Below, piece after piece: positions 34,345 to 43,825 of a stretch of 64,000 nt of DNA. Source of the stretch: Bacteroidota bacterium (GTDB lineage Bacteria > Bacteroidota > Bacteroidia > Bacteroidales > VadinHA17); the NCBI GenBank assembly GCA_029552825.1, contig JAKPDL010000227.1, positions 186,001 through 250,000 of the forward strand. Reading direction: 5' to 3'. Both the position numbers and the translations under genes were made by a program. Under the pieces are notes generated by a model. It saw nothing but the letters and a program-made list of their open reading frames with translations. It was not told where the DNA came from and did no database searches. How positions within the stretch are numbered: the first letter of the stretch is position 1; each line of letters opens with the position of its first letter.

Positions 34345-35682
34345 TCAAAGTTCCCTTAACAGGATATTTGCACCCGATTTTGAGATCTGTTTATTAAATT
34401 TTTCAAGTATTGCAACTACTTTATCAAAATCTTTGTTCTTCTCCAGAATTTTCTGTTCAATTCCTTTTTTCTCAAGGCGGGAAAGAACGAAACTGATAGT
34501 GTAATTTTCGATATTCATTGCCGGCTGGTAGAGTCTCTCTTTGCTATCATCCTTCACAACACTTGATACAAGTCCTATTGTATTCAGATCCTGAACAATA
34601 TCCCTTACCAGCCTTACCGGTATCTTAAGTTCAGTTGAAATTGTATCAGCACTAACAGGTGGCTCACCATTCTCGAAATTTTTAATTATCAAACTCATAA
34701 TCATTATCGCAAGAGCCTTTTTATGATAGTAACTTATATTTTGAGCCTCGAATTCATATTCATATCTCGACACATTCTGATTGGCAAATGAGAGCTCAGC
34801 TCCAAGCAGAACCACAATCCAGCTCATCTGAAGCCAGATAATAAAGAGTGGAATTGCAGCAAAACTGCCATAAATTGAATTGAGACGGGTAATTCCAAAT
34901 TGTAAATCGATATAGAGCCACTGTAGTATCTGAAGTAAAGTACCTGCAATAATTCCTGCAATAAAAGCGGAAGAAAATCTGACTTTTGTGTTAGGTATTA
35001 CAATATATAAGATGGCAAGAATTAACCATGTAAGCAAAAAGGGTAAAAATTTGATAATGAACGAAACTACAGGTTTTAAAATCTCAAGCATACCCGATTG
35101 ACCAATAAATTCACTCAACCGGGTGTTTATAAACACTGTAATACTGCCTGAAAGAATGATGAATATTGGTGCTATTATCATAATTGTCAGGTAATCAGTA
35201 AATTTTCGGTACCACGGACGTGAACCCCTGATTTCCCATATGTGATTAAAAGCACTTTCGATACTGTCGAGGAGTGACATAACAGACCATAAGAGAACCA
35301 GAACGCCTACACCTGCCATATATCCCCCCTTTGTTGCATCAAGTGCATTTCTGGCATTTGTAAGAAGCCAGTCAAGTACCTCTTTCTGTGACTGGAAATT
35401 TTTCACTATCTCCTGTTCAAGATTCTGATCCAGTCCAAAACCTTTAGCAATTGCAAAAGCAATTGCAGCAAGAGGAACAACAGATAGAAGTGAATAAAAA
35501 GTAAGCGCTGAAGCCTGCACCTGAACCTTATTGTTAATAAATCCCCTGGCTGCAATTATAATTATTCTTAATTGCTTGACAAGAAATATTTTACGTCTTG
35601 TAAGTTCGGAAAGAGGTGTATGCCAGATAAGTTCATTTAAATCTTTTAGTTTATTGTAAAACCATGTAACAGGACTTCCCAT
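34345..35682 (-). CDS. YihY/BrkB-family membrane protein with winged-helix tail
   Basis: The 445-residue inner-membrane protein has six helices (about 35-325) carrying the family signatures ASALTFYSLLSVVPLAAI and SIYGSFAAIPLFIIWLQMSW. A cytoplasmic C-terminal domain from about 330 includes a winged-helix-like EISTELKIPVRLVRDIVQDLNTIGL segment. The family was once misnamed RNase BN; it is now regarded as a transporter or envelope protein of unknown role. I start at the ATG at 35682 (MGSPVTW). The longer frame begins with TTG at 35709, inside an exact -7 box (TATATTTG, 35714-35707), so transcription probably begins after it. Confidence 0.82.
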   Translation of the reverse strand: MGSPVTWFYNKLKDLNELIWHTPLSELTRRKIFLVKQLRIIIIAARGFINNKVQVQASALTFYSLLSVVPLAAIAFAIAKGFGLDQNLEQEIVKNFQSQKEVLDWLLTNARNALDATKGGYMAGVGVLVLLWSVMSLLDSIESAFNHIWEIRGSRPWYRKFTDYLTIMIIAPIFIILSGSITVFINTRLSEFIGQSGMLEILKPVVSFIIKFLPFLLTWLILAILYIVIPNTKVRFSSAFIAGIIAGTLLQILQWLYIDLQFGITRLNSIYGSFAAIPLFIIWLQMSWIVVLLGAELSFANQNVSRYEYEFEAQNISYYHKKALAIMIMSLIIKNFENGEPPVSADTISTELKIPVRLVRDIVQDLNTIGLVSSVVKDDSKERLYQPAMNIENYTISFVLSRLEKKGIEQKILEKNKDFDKVVAILEKFNKQISKSGANILLREL

Positions 35683-35765
35683 TTCTGAACATTTAACTAT
35701 CAGATTCAAATATATGAAATTACAATCATAAAATATTGTAACTTTCCAAGCTCTTTTTTTAAAAC

Positions 35766-36461
35766 ATGAAAATAAAAATTCTGGAATTTGTGGAAGGTGC
35801 CCAGAAGGCTGATGGTGTGACAGTTGTAATTGACGTATTCAGAGCATTTTCTGTTTCTTGTTATGCATTTTATGCAGGTGTCAGGGAAATCATTGTCACT
35901 GACAGCATTGATGAGGCATTCAGACTCAAGGAAAAATACAAAGAATCAGTACTGGCAGGTGAACGGGATGAGAAAAAAATTGCAGGCTTTGACCTAGGGA
36001 ATAGCCCTACAGAAATTCTTCTTAGTAATCTCAGTGGTAAAATTCTTATACAGACAACCACTGCAGGAACAAGGGGTCTGTTGAGTGCATCTTCATCAAC
36101 TGAACTTTTAACAGGCAGCCTTGTAAATGCCAGTGCTGTAGCACGATATATCAAAAAAATCAATCCCGAAACTGTTTCACTTGTAGCAATGGGATACCGT
36201 GGTAAAACAACAGCCGAAGAAGATATTCTGTGTGCTGAGTTCATTGCCGACAGAATCTCTGGAGGAACCAAAGATTTCTCGGAAAAGATATGCAACCTCT
36301 GCAACACTTCAGGAAAAAGGTTTTTTATACCTGAAAATTCTGATTTTTCCCCTCCAACCGATTTTTTCCTTTGTACAATGACTGACAGGTTTGATTTTGT
36401 TCTCAAAGCAATAAGAAGGCTCGACGGAAATATTAGCCTGGTAAAAACCGAAATAGAGTAA
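35766..36461 (+). CDS. comB: 2-phosphosulfolactate phosphatase-like protein (ComB)
   Basis: The 231-residue protein has the ComB signatures VTVVIDVFRAFSVSCYAF near the N-terminus, LAGERDEKKIAGFDLGNSPTEI, IQTTTAGTRGL and AEEDILCAEFIADRI. In archaea ComB makes sulfolactate for coenzyme M; bacterial homologues are common, with uncertain roles such as sulfonate metabolism. Two PLP- and deformylase-like genes follow in the same direction with 5- and 11-base gaps, so it heads a three-gene operon. The pathway linking the three is not apparent. Confidence 0.85.
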   Translation: MKIKILEFVEGAQKADGVTVVIDVFRAFSVSCYAFYAGVREIIVTDSIDEAFRLKEKYKESVLAGERDEKKIAGFDLGNSPTEILLSNLSGKILIQTTTAGTRGLLSASSSTELLTGSLVNASAVARYIKKINPETVSLVAMGYRGKTTAEEDILCAEFIADRISGGTKDFSEKICNLCNTSGKRFFIPENSDFSPPTDFFLCTMTDRFDFVLKAIRRLDGNISLVKTEIE

Positions 36462-36466
36462 AAGAA

Positions 36467-37570
36467 ATGCATATTGATAATATACACAAGCCCTCACTTG
36501 TGCTTGATGAAAATAAATGCAGGCGCAACATCAGATTTATGGCCCAAAAAGCCATGAATTCAAATGTATTGTTCAGACCCCATTTTAAAACTCACCAGTC
36601 GGCAACGATCGGTACCTGGTTTAAGGATGAAGGCATTCAGGCAATCACTGTGTCGTCAGTAACTATGGCATCTTTCTTTTCAATTCACGGCTGGCATGAC
36701 ATCACCATAGCCTTCCCCCTGAATTTCCGGGAAATTGATGAAGTGAAAAAACTTGCAGAAAAATCTCAAATCAACCTTCTTACAGCAAGTTATGAACATC
36801 TTGAGATTTTAACAAAAAAAGTAAAATTCGATGCAGGTTGTTTCATTGAAATAGATACCGGTTACAAACGCTCAGGAGTTGAATGGAATGATTATGAACA
36901 ATTAATGCGAATGATAGATATTATAAATAAAAATAATAACCTTCGCATTAAAGGATTCCTCTTTCATGCAGGCCATACATATTCTGCACAATCACCGGAA
37001 GAAATAATAAGTATCTACGTAGATTCTCTCTTAAAAATAAAAGAGATTAAAAAAAGAATAACATCTCCAGGGTTGATATTTTCAGCAGGTGATACTCCAT
37101 CGTGCAGTGTTGTGGAAGATCTGTCGGGTATTGATGAAATCAGACCTGGCAATTTTGTCTTTTACGATTTGATGCAGCATCAACTCGGCTCATGTAGAAA
37201 AGAAGATATATCTCTGGCTGTGTATTGCCCTGTAGTCGACATCAATTACAAACGAAATGAAGTTTTAGTATATGGCGGAGCGGTACACCTGTCAAAGGAA
37301 AGCATAACTATCGGCGATAATGGGAAAAAGATATTCGGAGAAGTGGCATTTCTGGCAGAAAACGGTTGGGTTTTCCCTGAAGAAAGGATTTTTGTAAAGT
37401 CCATTACGCAGGAACACGGTATTTTATCAGTTCCCGGAAAGCTTATCCGTAAACTCAAGAGAGGCGAACTTGTGGCTGTAATACCTGTACATTCATGCCT
37501 TACAGTGGATTTGCTCAGGGAGTATCATACTTTAGAAGGAAGAATAATAAATGACTTATCGCCAAAATAA
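36467..37570 (+). CDS. PLP-dependent D-serine dehydratase/D-threonine aldolase-like enzyme
   Basis: The 367-residue fold type III PLP enzyme has an alanine-racemase-like N-terminal barrel with the PLP lysine in RPHFKTHQS (Lys41). The C-terminal beta domain ends with VIPVHSCLTVDLL, where His342 and Cys344 match the zinc ligands of eukaryotic-type D-serine dehydratase. It likely acts on D-serine, D-threonine or a related hydroxy amino acid. It lies 5 bases after comB and 11 before the deformylase-like gene. Confidence 0.85.
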   Translation: MHIDNIHKPSLVLDENKCRRNIRFMAQKAMNSNVLFRPHFKTHQSATIGTWFKDEGIQAITVSSVTMASFFSIHGWHDITIAFPLNFREIDEVKKLAEKSQINLLTASYEHLEILTKKVKFDAGCFIEIDTGYKRSGVEWNDYEQLMRMIDIINKNNNLRIKGFLFHAGHTYSAQSPEEIISIYVDSLLKIKEIKKRITSPGLIFSAGDTPSCSVVEDLSGIDEIRPGNFVFYDLMQHQLGSCRKEDISLAVYCPVVDINYKRNEVLVYGGAVHLSKESITIGDNGKKIFGEVAFLAENGWVFPEERIFVKSITQEHGILSVPGKLIRKLKRGELVAVIPVHSCLTVDLLREYHTLEGRIINDLSPK

Positions 37571-37581
37571 ATCATAAAGCT

Positions 37582-38067
37582 GTGACACTTTCAGAAATAA
37601 AAAAACTAGGGGATCCTGTTTTACTGATGAAATCTGAAACAGTAAACCGTGATGAATTACCCGGACTATTACCGTATTTTGAAAAAATGTGGTCTCTTAT
37701 AATTGAATTCCGTCAGGTCTACGGACGCGGAAGAGCTATAGCTGCACCCCAGATTGGGTTACTTAAAAGGATTATATGTCTCAATATAGATACTCCATTA
37801 GCTCTAATAAACCCAACTATTGAAATGAAAAGTGAGGAACTTATAGAAGTGTGGGATGATTGTATGAGTTTCCCAAATCTGCTTGTCCTTGTTAAGCGGC
37901 ACAGGATGATAGACATATCATTTTATGACCTGCAGTGGAAGCGTCATGTGTGGAGCTTGAAAGATGATATGTCTGAACTGCTACAGCATGAATACGACCA
38001 TCTTGATGGCATTCTTGCAATTTCCAGAAATCCTGATGTAAGATACATGAAATGGGTAGACAAATAA
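37582..38067 (+). CDS. Divergent peptide-deformylase-like protein
   Basis: The 161-residue member of the deformylase family retains the metal ligands Cys94 (DDCMS), His136 and His140 (HEYDH) and catalytic Glu137. The first motif reads GRAIAAPQ (50-57), where the second Gly of GxGxAAxQ is Ala. The second motif is DDCMS instead of EGCLS. True Def proteins keep these, so this is probably a paralogue with altered substrate range or reduced activity. It starts with GTG. It ends an operon with comB and the PLP enzyme and abuts the convergent GT2 gene with no gap. Confidence 0.75.
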   Translation: MTLSEIKKLGDPVLLMKSETVNRDELPGLLPYFEKMWSLIIEFRQVYGRGRAIAAPQIGLLKRIICLNIDTPLALINPTIEMKSEELIEVWDDCMSFPNLLVLVKRHRMIDISFYDLQWKRHVWSLKDDMSELLQHEYDHLDGILAISRNPDVRYMKWVDK

Positions 38068-39003
38068 TCAGAGAACCGGCAATATTTGTTTTCTGACGTG
38101 TATAGCCCTGTATGTACAAAACATACTCAACTTGTAAAAAGTGAACAACCAGAGTGATACCTTGGCGGAATCGAGTTTTATTTCCATTCTTTCCCGGTAA
38201 CGGATGAATATACCTGAAAGTATTCCTGTTAATTTCAAAGCCTCAAGCCGGTTATATGTTCTCAAAATTTTTACCAGTTTTGAAAATGTTTTCTTATCGG
38301 TTACTTTGTCATAAAGCAGACTCAGATTTTCAATTCCAAGTTTTGTTTTATTAAGGAATTCCCTGTTTGATTCCAGTCCTTCATGCATTAAGCCATTATC
38401 AATATGGAAAATACTTATTCCGGCTTTTTTAAGCTGATAACCCAGAAGCGTATCTTCATGTCCATATTGTTTAAGTTCCTCGTTAAACCTGATTTTAATT
38501 ATAACTGATTTTTTAATCATGAAGTTAAATGTAGAAAATGACGCATGAGGATGTCTATTCCTTTCTGATGCTTTCTTCTGTTCCCTGTACCGTCCAAATT
38601 TCCATCTCAACATCAGATCGGGATTATCGGGCGGTATGCTGTGATACAATACTCCTCCACAAATTACTTCATGTTTTTCTATATATGGAAGCCATTTTCT
38701 GAGGTAAGCCTCAGCAGTCCCTGGAAGCATTGCATCTGCATCTATAAACAACAGGTAATCACCTACCGCTTCAAGTGCAAGCTTATTGCGAATAGCTGCT
38801 CTTCCAATGTTCTTTTCAGAAACTACAAGTTTGACTCCTTCCCCTTCGAGCTGCTTATACTTTTCCCGGTAATCAGCAGATGATCCATCATCACCAATTA
38901 GAATTTCACAGAATTCTGGAACTTTTGACATCCCATCCTTCATGCTGTGCACAAGCGCAACGATGTCGTAATTATTTACCGGAATTAGTATCGATATTTT
39001 CAC
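38068..39003 (-). CDS. Family 2 glycosyltransferase
   Basis: The 311-residue cytoplasmic GT-A enzyme starts ISILIPVNNYD, has IGDDGSSADYREKYKQL for nucleotide binding, LFIDADAML as the metal-binding DxD-type motif, and EELKQYGHEDTLLGYQL as the acceptor/catalytic region with ED. It transfers a sugar from a nucleotide donor; the acceptor is unknown. It starts with GTG, preceded by a GGGG-rich ribosome site. It is an isolated gene, divergent from the thioredoxin-fold protein and convergent with the deformylase-like gene. Confidence 0.88.
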   Translation of the reverse strand: MKISILIPVNNYDIVALVHSMKDGMSKVPEFCEILIGDDGSSADYREKYKQLEGEGVKLVVSEKNIGRAAIRNKLALEAVGDYLLFIDADAMLPGTAEAYLRKWLPYIEKHEVICGGVLYHSIPPDNPDLMLRWKFGRYREQKKASERNRHPHASFSTFNFMIKKSVIIKIRFNEELKQYGHEDTLLGYQLKKAGISIFHIDNGLMHEGLESNREFLNKTKLGIENLSLLYDKVTDKKTFSKLVKILRTYNRLEALKLTGILSGIFIRYRERMEIKLDSAKVSLWLFTFYKLSMFCTYRAIHVRKQILPVL

Positions 39004-39067
39004 CCTGTAACCCCTGAATTAACAATTCAAAAGTATAATATATTTCTAAATTCCCCAAAAATTAAGA

Positions 39068-39098
39068 TTTGGCAAAAAAATTGCTATTATTAATTTTG
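39068..39098 (+). promoter_or_regulatory. Consensus promoter of the thioredoxin-fold gene
   Basis: TTTG (39068-39071), a 19-base spacer and TAATTTTG (39091-39098) match both Bacteroidota boxes exactly. Initiation is expected near 39105, giving a leader of about 15 bases. Confidence 0.75.
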
Positions 39099-39119
39099 CT
39101 GTTCCAAGAATTATAAAAT

Positions 39120-40538
39120 ATGAGAATACCTCTGATAATTTTCTTGTTGGCCATAAATGTTTTCCTATTTTCTCAGTCAAAAAACGGCTATGAAATAAGT
39201 GTAAGGTTGACAGGGCTGGGTGATTCTACCCTTTATCTGGCTTATCACTACGGCGACAAGCAATATTTGAAAGATACACTTAAGCTTGATAAAACCGGAT
39301 ACGGAGTCTTTAAAGGGAAAGAATCCCTGCCGCAGGGTATATATCTTATTGTCCTGCCCGGCAAGAAATATTTTGAAATTCTTGTTCCTGATGACCAGGT
39401 TTTTGAAGTAAAATGTTCATACCCCGACTTCTTCAATACTCTTTCTTTTTCAGGCTCAGCTGAAAATTCAGCTTTTATTGAATACCAGAGAAACTGGATT
39501 AAGCTTCAGAGCAAATCCGCCGAACTAGCTGAAAGATACCAGAAAAACAAAAACAATAATGATTCTCTAAGGATTCTGCAGGAAGCACGGATTAAGCATG
39601 AAGAGAAAATGAAGGAATACCTGCTTGAAGTCGAGAACAAAAACAAAGGTTCTCTTCTGTCAATGCTTGTGAGAGCCATGATGCCTGTTGAAATACCAGA
39701 ATTTAATATCCCACAGGGCACAAAAAATCCCGATTCACTCCGGTACATGCTTGCCTATTATTACAATAAGGAGCATTTTTTCGACAATATAGATTTTTCC
39801 GATGAGAGAATACTACGCACTCCTATTTTCCATTCAAAACTTGATACATTTTTCAGGAATGTGGTGATTCAGCTTCCAGATTCGATTAACAAGGAAATAG
39901 ACAAGCTCTTTGCCAGAATTGGCAATAACTACAAAATGTTCCAGTATGCAGCAGTATACCTCTTTAATCATTTCCGGGAAAGCGAAATAATGGGACATGA
40001 TGCGGTAATTGTAAAACTTGCAGATGATATATATTTATCGGGCAAAGCAGACTGGACTACCCAGGAGTGGCGCGACAACCTGAGTAAAGAAGTGGACAGG
40101 ATAAGACCGAATCTTATAGGGGTTAAAGCCCACGACCTGATCATGAATACTTTCAATAATGTCTTTGTTTCCCTGAATGAAATAAAGAAAGATTTTGTAA
40201 TTCTTCTCTTCTGGGAACCCGACTGCGGTCACTGTAAAGAAGCTGTTCCAAAACTTAGAGATTACTACGAGAAGAATAAAGATAAGAGTATTGAAGTATT
40301 TGCGGTTTGTACACAACCCGACAGGGAGAAATGGGAAAAATTCATTCAGGAAAATAAGCTTTACTGGATCAACGGATGGGATCCAATGAGAACTACAAGA
40401 TACGACTATTATTATAATGTAACCTCAACACCTTTGATTTATATTCTCGACAAGGATAAAAAGATAATAGCAAAAAAGCTTCCGGTTGAATCGGTTGAAT
40501 CTTTCATTAATGATTACAGGAAATATAACATGAAGTAG
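39120..40538 (+). CDS. Exported thioredoxin-fold protein (DUF5106/TlpA type)
   Basis: The 472-residue protein has a signal peptide (about 1-18, ending FLFSQ), an N-terminal DUF4369-like beta domain (about 25-110) and a helical DUF5106-type middle part (about 120-320). The C-terminal thioredoxin domain has WEPDCGHCKEAVP, with redox pair Cys369 and Cys372, and the cis-Pro in NVTSTPLIYIL. It is probably a periplasmic thiol reductase for disulfides or cytochrome maturation. It is driven by a consensus promoter and is convergent with btuD only 4 bases away. Confidence 0.85.
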   Translation: MRIPLIIFLLAINVFLFSQSKNGYEISVRLTGLGDSTLYLAYHYGDKQYLKDTLKLDKTGYGVFKGKESLPQGIYLIVLPGKKYFEILVPDDQVFEVKCSYPDFFNTLSFSGSAENSAFIEYQRNWIKLQSKSAELAERYQKNKNNNDSLRILQEARIKHEEKMKEYLLEVENKNKGSLLSMLVRAMMPVEIPEFNIPQGTKNPDSLRYMLAYYYNKEHFFDNIDFSDERILRTPIFHSKLDTFFRNVVIQLPDSINKEIDKLFARIGNNYKMFQYAAVYLFNHFRESEIMGHDAVIVKLADDIYLSGKADWTTQEWRDNLSKEVDRIRPNLIGVKAHDLIMNTFNNVFVSLNEIKKDFVILLFWEPDCGHCKEAVPKLRDYYEKNKDKSIEVFAVCTQPDREKWEKFIQENKLYWINGWDPMRTTRYDYYYNVTSTPLIYILDKDKKIIAKKLPVESVESFINDYRKYNMK

Positions 40539-40542
40539 ACCT

Positions 40543-41571
40543 TCAGTCATTCTCTGGAACTCTTCTTATCCATTGTAATAGCGCATGAATTGTTCGTAAT
40601 TTTGGACTTTCTGCAATTTTAGATTTATAAATCCAGTAAAAACCATCAGCATCTTTGTCAACAGTTACTGAATCCGTTGTTTCATGGCTTACAGCTCTGA
40701 AACCACCCCTGTTAAGAGCTTTTATGGTCCAGAACTTGTAAATACCTTCACCGTTTATCTTTATATCAGCCAGGTATTCCCTCCGGGTACTGAAAGTGGC
40801 ATCACGCTCACTGAATTTAAAACTACTATCATCAAAAAGCTTGTTCATCAAACCGTTAAGTACCAGATCTTCAGGTGCGCCATCATATATTGTCCTATCA
40901 GCAATTAGCCAGATTCTGTCGCATTGTTCCATTATCAGCGTCAGGTCGTGCCCGGAAAAGATGATGGTTTTGTTTTGCTCATCTGAAAGTGACCTGAGAA
41001 GATGCATTATTTCATATTTGTTCTTAATATCAAGGAATGCTACAGGTTCGTCCATAATGAGGATATCAGTATCCTGAGCTATAACTCTGGCAATCATTGC
41101 TTTCTGCCTTTCACCGTCAGACAATTCATTTATAAACCGGTCACGAAGGTCAAGAATACCGGTTTTTTCCATGGCAAAGAATATTTTTTCCTGGTCGGTT
41201 TCTGACAACCTGCCTGTCCATGAAGTGTAGGGATATCTCCCCAGTTCTACAAGCTCTCCAACTTTCATACTATCGGCTCTAATCTGTTCAGTTGAAACAT
41301 ACGCTGTTTTTACTGCAAGTTCGTTGCGCCTGTATTCGGTGATTTTTTTCCTTTTAATAATTACATCTCCCTCAAGAGGTTTAAGTAAACCGGCTATTGT
41401 TTTAAGCAAAGTACTTTTGCCAATTCCGTTTCGGCCAATTATCGCAATAAATTCTCCACTTTGAGCAGATATATTTACTGGCCCAACAAGTGGGTATAGA
41501 GCACCTCTTTTTCTGTAGCCTGTTGTTAAAGATTTCAGTTCGATAACTGTATCTTTTTTATTGAAAATCAT
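40543..41571 (-). CDS. btuD: Cobalamin ABC transporter ATPase with C-terminal extension
   Basis: This is the ATPase of the inner-membrane B12 importer. It has Walker A GRNGIGKST (about 46-54), ABC signature LSDGERQ (about 150-156), Walker B ILIMDEP (about 170-176) and the switch His in SGHDLTL (about 208). The usual FecE/BtuD domain ends near 250, but the protein continues to 342. The extra about 90 residues (FSTRREYLADIKINGEGIY ... LLQWIRRVPEND) are beta-rich and resemble no domain I know. Last gene of the riboswitch-controlled operon; it lies 3 bases after btuC. Confidence 0.88.
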   Translation of the reverse strand: MIFNKKDTVIELKSLTTGYRKRGALYPLVGPVNISAQSGEFIAIIGRNGIGKSTLLKTIAGLLKPLEGDVIIKRKKITEYRRNELAVKTAYVSTEQIRADSMKVGELVELGRYPYTSWTGRLSETDQEKIFFAMEKTGILDLRDRFINELSDGERQKAMIARVIAQDTDILIMDEPVAFLDIKNKYEIMHLLRSLSDEQNKTIIFSGHDLTLIMEQCDRIWLIADRTIYDGAPEDLVLNGLMNKLFDDSSFKFSERDATFSTRREYLADIKINGEGIYKFWTIKALNRGGFRAVSHETTDSVTVDKDADGFYWIYKSKIAESPKLRTIHALLQWIRRVPEND

Positions 41572-41574
41572 CTG

Positions 41575-42624
41575 TCAGGCGTATTTTCTGGTTTTAAGAA
41601 TCACCCATATAACAACAGGTATTCCTATAAGTGAAGTGACAGCATTTACAGGAAGCACCCTTTCGGAACCTGGAAGCTGGGAAATTATATCACTTATAAG
41701 CATCAAAGAGGCACCTGCAAATATTACTGAAGGCAATAGAACCCGGTGGTCGGATGTTTTGAAAATCATCCTTGCAATATGAGGTACAGCTATACCGATA
41801 AATCCAACAGGACCGCAAAAGGCGGTAACAGTTCCGGCTAACAGACTGGTGGAAACAAAAACCAATATTCTTGCCTTTTTGATATTTACACCGAGTGTTT
41901 CTGCATAGGTCTCACCTAATAATATGGCATTCAGCATTTTTAATGAAAATATACTGATAATAAGTCCAGCTGCAATACATAATGCCATCACCTCTAATTG
42001 CTCCGACGAAACATTTCCAAGGCTTCCCATAGTCCAGATTACATACGATTTCAACATTGTTTCACTGCTGAAATACTGCATAATACTGACAATGGATGAG
42101 ATGCCTCCCGACAACATTATGCCAAGTATTAATATGGCAAGAATGTCTTTAATTTTTATGGAAATAAGCATAATAATTACCATAACTATTCCAGCTCCTG
42201 CCCATGAAGCTGCAGCAAGCGACCAGTTTCCAAGCAACTCAAGTGATTTAGCGGTAAAATAATCCGAAAAACCAAGTATCAGAACTGCAACTCCCAGACT
42301 CGCACCGGAACTAATACCAAGTACATAAGGGCCTGCCATTGGATTACGAAATATTGTTTGCATCTGTAAACCACTAACCGACAAAGAGACGCCTACAAGA
42401 AGAGCCGTAATAGCCTTGGGAATTCTGAATTTTACAATAACTGAATATATTTCAGAATCAGATTTATTCAGCAGAACATCAAAAATATCTTTCAGTTTTA
42501 TTGTCACTGAGCCAAGAATTATATCAAGCGAAAATAAGAGTGCTGTCAAAAGAAATATCGTTAAAAGAAGAATTTTTGTTCTATTTCTGCCAGATAATCT
42601 ATATTTCGCGTTTGTATTGACCAT
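41575..42624 (-). CDS. btuC: Cobalamin ABC transporter permease, FecCD family
   Basis: The 349-residue permease has about ten helices with FecCD/BtuC signatures: RIPKAITALLVGVSLSVSGLQMQTIFRNP, GPYVLGISSGASLGVA and FCGPVGFIGIAVPHIAR. Its cytoplasmic loop would contact BtuD. The family also includes iron-siderophore permeases, but the B12 riboswitch upstream of the operon makes cobalamin the substrate. It lies 18 bases after btuF and 3 before btuD. Confidence 0.9.
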   Translation of the reverse strand: MVNTNAKYRLSGRNRTKILLLTIFLLTALLFSLDIILGSVTIKLKDIFDVLLNKSDSEIYSVIVKFRIPKAITALLVGVSLSVSGLQMQTIFRNPMAGPYVLGISSGASLGVAVLILGFSDYFTAKSLELLGNWSLAAASWAGAGIVMVIIMLISIKIKDILAILILGIMLSGGISSIVSIMQYFSSETMLKSYVIWTMGSLGNVSSEQLEVMALCIAAGLIISIFSLKMLNAILLGETYAETLGVNIKKARILVFVSTSLLAGTVTAFCGPVGFIGIAVPHIARMIFKTSDHRVLLPSVIFAGASLMLISDIISQLPGSERVLPVNAVTSLIGIPVVIWVILKTRKYA

Positions 42625-42642
42625 AAGTATTTTTTCTGAAGC

Positions 42643-43815
42643 TCACTCAATCTTTCTGTAATAATACCATTCATAACCGGGAAACAATTCCGGATGGAGT
42701 ATCGATGCAATATCTTTAAGTATGCGCTGGGGATAAAGTGTGCCGCTTTCCCAGTAATCATTGCCGCCACCTTCTGAAACTCTCTTATTATTGTTGTACA
42801 CATTGCCTTTTCTGACCGGATTAATAAACCCAAGTCTTTTGTCAATAGAAACAATGGCTTTAATGCTGGTTGCATCTCCGGTATTAATCCAGAAATCAGC
42901 TTTCGACGCTTTTACAAATACATTTTCAATGCCAAGAGGAATAGAATAATCAGCCTTTGAATCTTTCCAAAGGTAATTGCCTCCGGCATCATCGATGATA
43001 ACGGATATATATGAATTACCTGGTGATATGAACCAGCTGTCCTTCCAGGGAAGGCCGAGCATTACATTAGGCCTGATTTTTACCCTTTCACTTATGAATG
43101 ATTTAATTTCGTTGTATTCTTTTTCAACAGCCCGGAAAACTGAGTCGGCTTCTTTTTCCCTGCAAAAAAGAGCTCCGAAAACTTTTATCCATTCGGCTCT
43201 GCCAAGGGGATTTTCTTCAAGATAATCAGCATTAAAAAGTATTTTTATTCCTGACTCTTCCAGTTTTCTCATGTTTCCTGCAGCTTCGCTTCCCACCCCA
43301 TAGGCAATAATCAGGTCGGGTGACAGTTTGAAAATGAGCTCTTTATTCAGATTTTCTTCATAACCAATATCAACAATCTTACCTTCTAAAATTTTCCCTC
43401 TTACTATTGTGTCGAATACAAAATTTACTCCGGAAATGCCTTTAACGGCCTCCCCTGCCCCTATCGCCATTACCATGGGAATATAGGTTGTTGACATAAG
43501 AACAACCTTTTCTACCGGAACTTTGATAATTTTTGAAGTATCAAAACCTGCAGGAGGTTCAATTCCTTTTTGCAACAAATAATATTCAAACTTCAATCCT
43601 GATGATTTCTGCCAGGGGTTAATTATTGATAGTCTGGTATATCCGTTTTCAGGTATAAGATCAAAATGCCGGGCATATTTTACAGAAACAGGCTGATATT
43701 CGGATGTTTTATCGGGTAATGCATTTTTGCACGAATTAAAAACGAAAATAATTATAACAGCATAAAATATTCCCTCAATCAGTTTATGGTATGTTGATGA
43801 TTTATTTTCAGGCAT
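42643..43815 (-). CDS. btuF: Cobalamin-binding ABC transporter lipoprotein
   Basis: The 390-residue substrate-binding protein of the helical-backbone class has a lipobox-like FNSC (Cys29) after a hydrophobic leader, so it is probably anchored to the inner membrane. Two lobes are joined by a long helix, with KVVLMSTTYIPMVMAIG and LSPDLIIAYGVGSEAAG in the first lobe and NVMLGLPWKDSWFISPGNSY in the second. It is longer than E. coli BtuF (266), as usual for Bacteroidota versions. It delivers cobalamin to BtuCD; 10 bases separate it from the propeller gene. Confidence 0.85.
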   Translation of the reverse strand: MPENKSSTYHKLIEGIFYAVIIIFVFNSCKNALPDKTSEYQPVSVKYARHFDLIPENGYTRLSIINPWQKSSGLKFEYYLLQKGIEPPAGFDTSKIIKVPVEKVVLMSTTYIPMVMAIGAGEAVKGISGVNFVFDTIVRGKILEGKIVDIGYEENLNKELIFKLSPDLIIAYGVGSEAAGNMRKLEESGIKILFNADYLEENPLGRAEWIKVFGALFCREKEADSVFRAVEKEYNEIKSFISERVKIRPNVMLGLPWKDSWFISPGNSYISVIIDDAGGNYLWKDSKADYSIPLGIENVFVKASKADFWINTGDATSIKAIVSIDKRLGFINPVRKGNVYNNNKRVSEGGGNDYWESGTLYPQRILKDIASILHPELFPGYEWYYYRKIE

Positions 43816-43825
43816 TATTTCATCC

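Noticed and set aside
34345-35682. Ribonuclease BN
   Set aside because: The YihY/BrkB family was given that name by mistake; the protein is polytopic with no nuclease motif.
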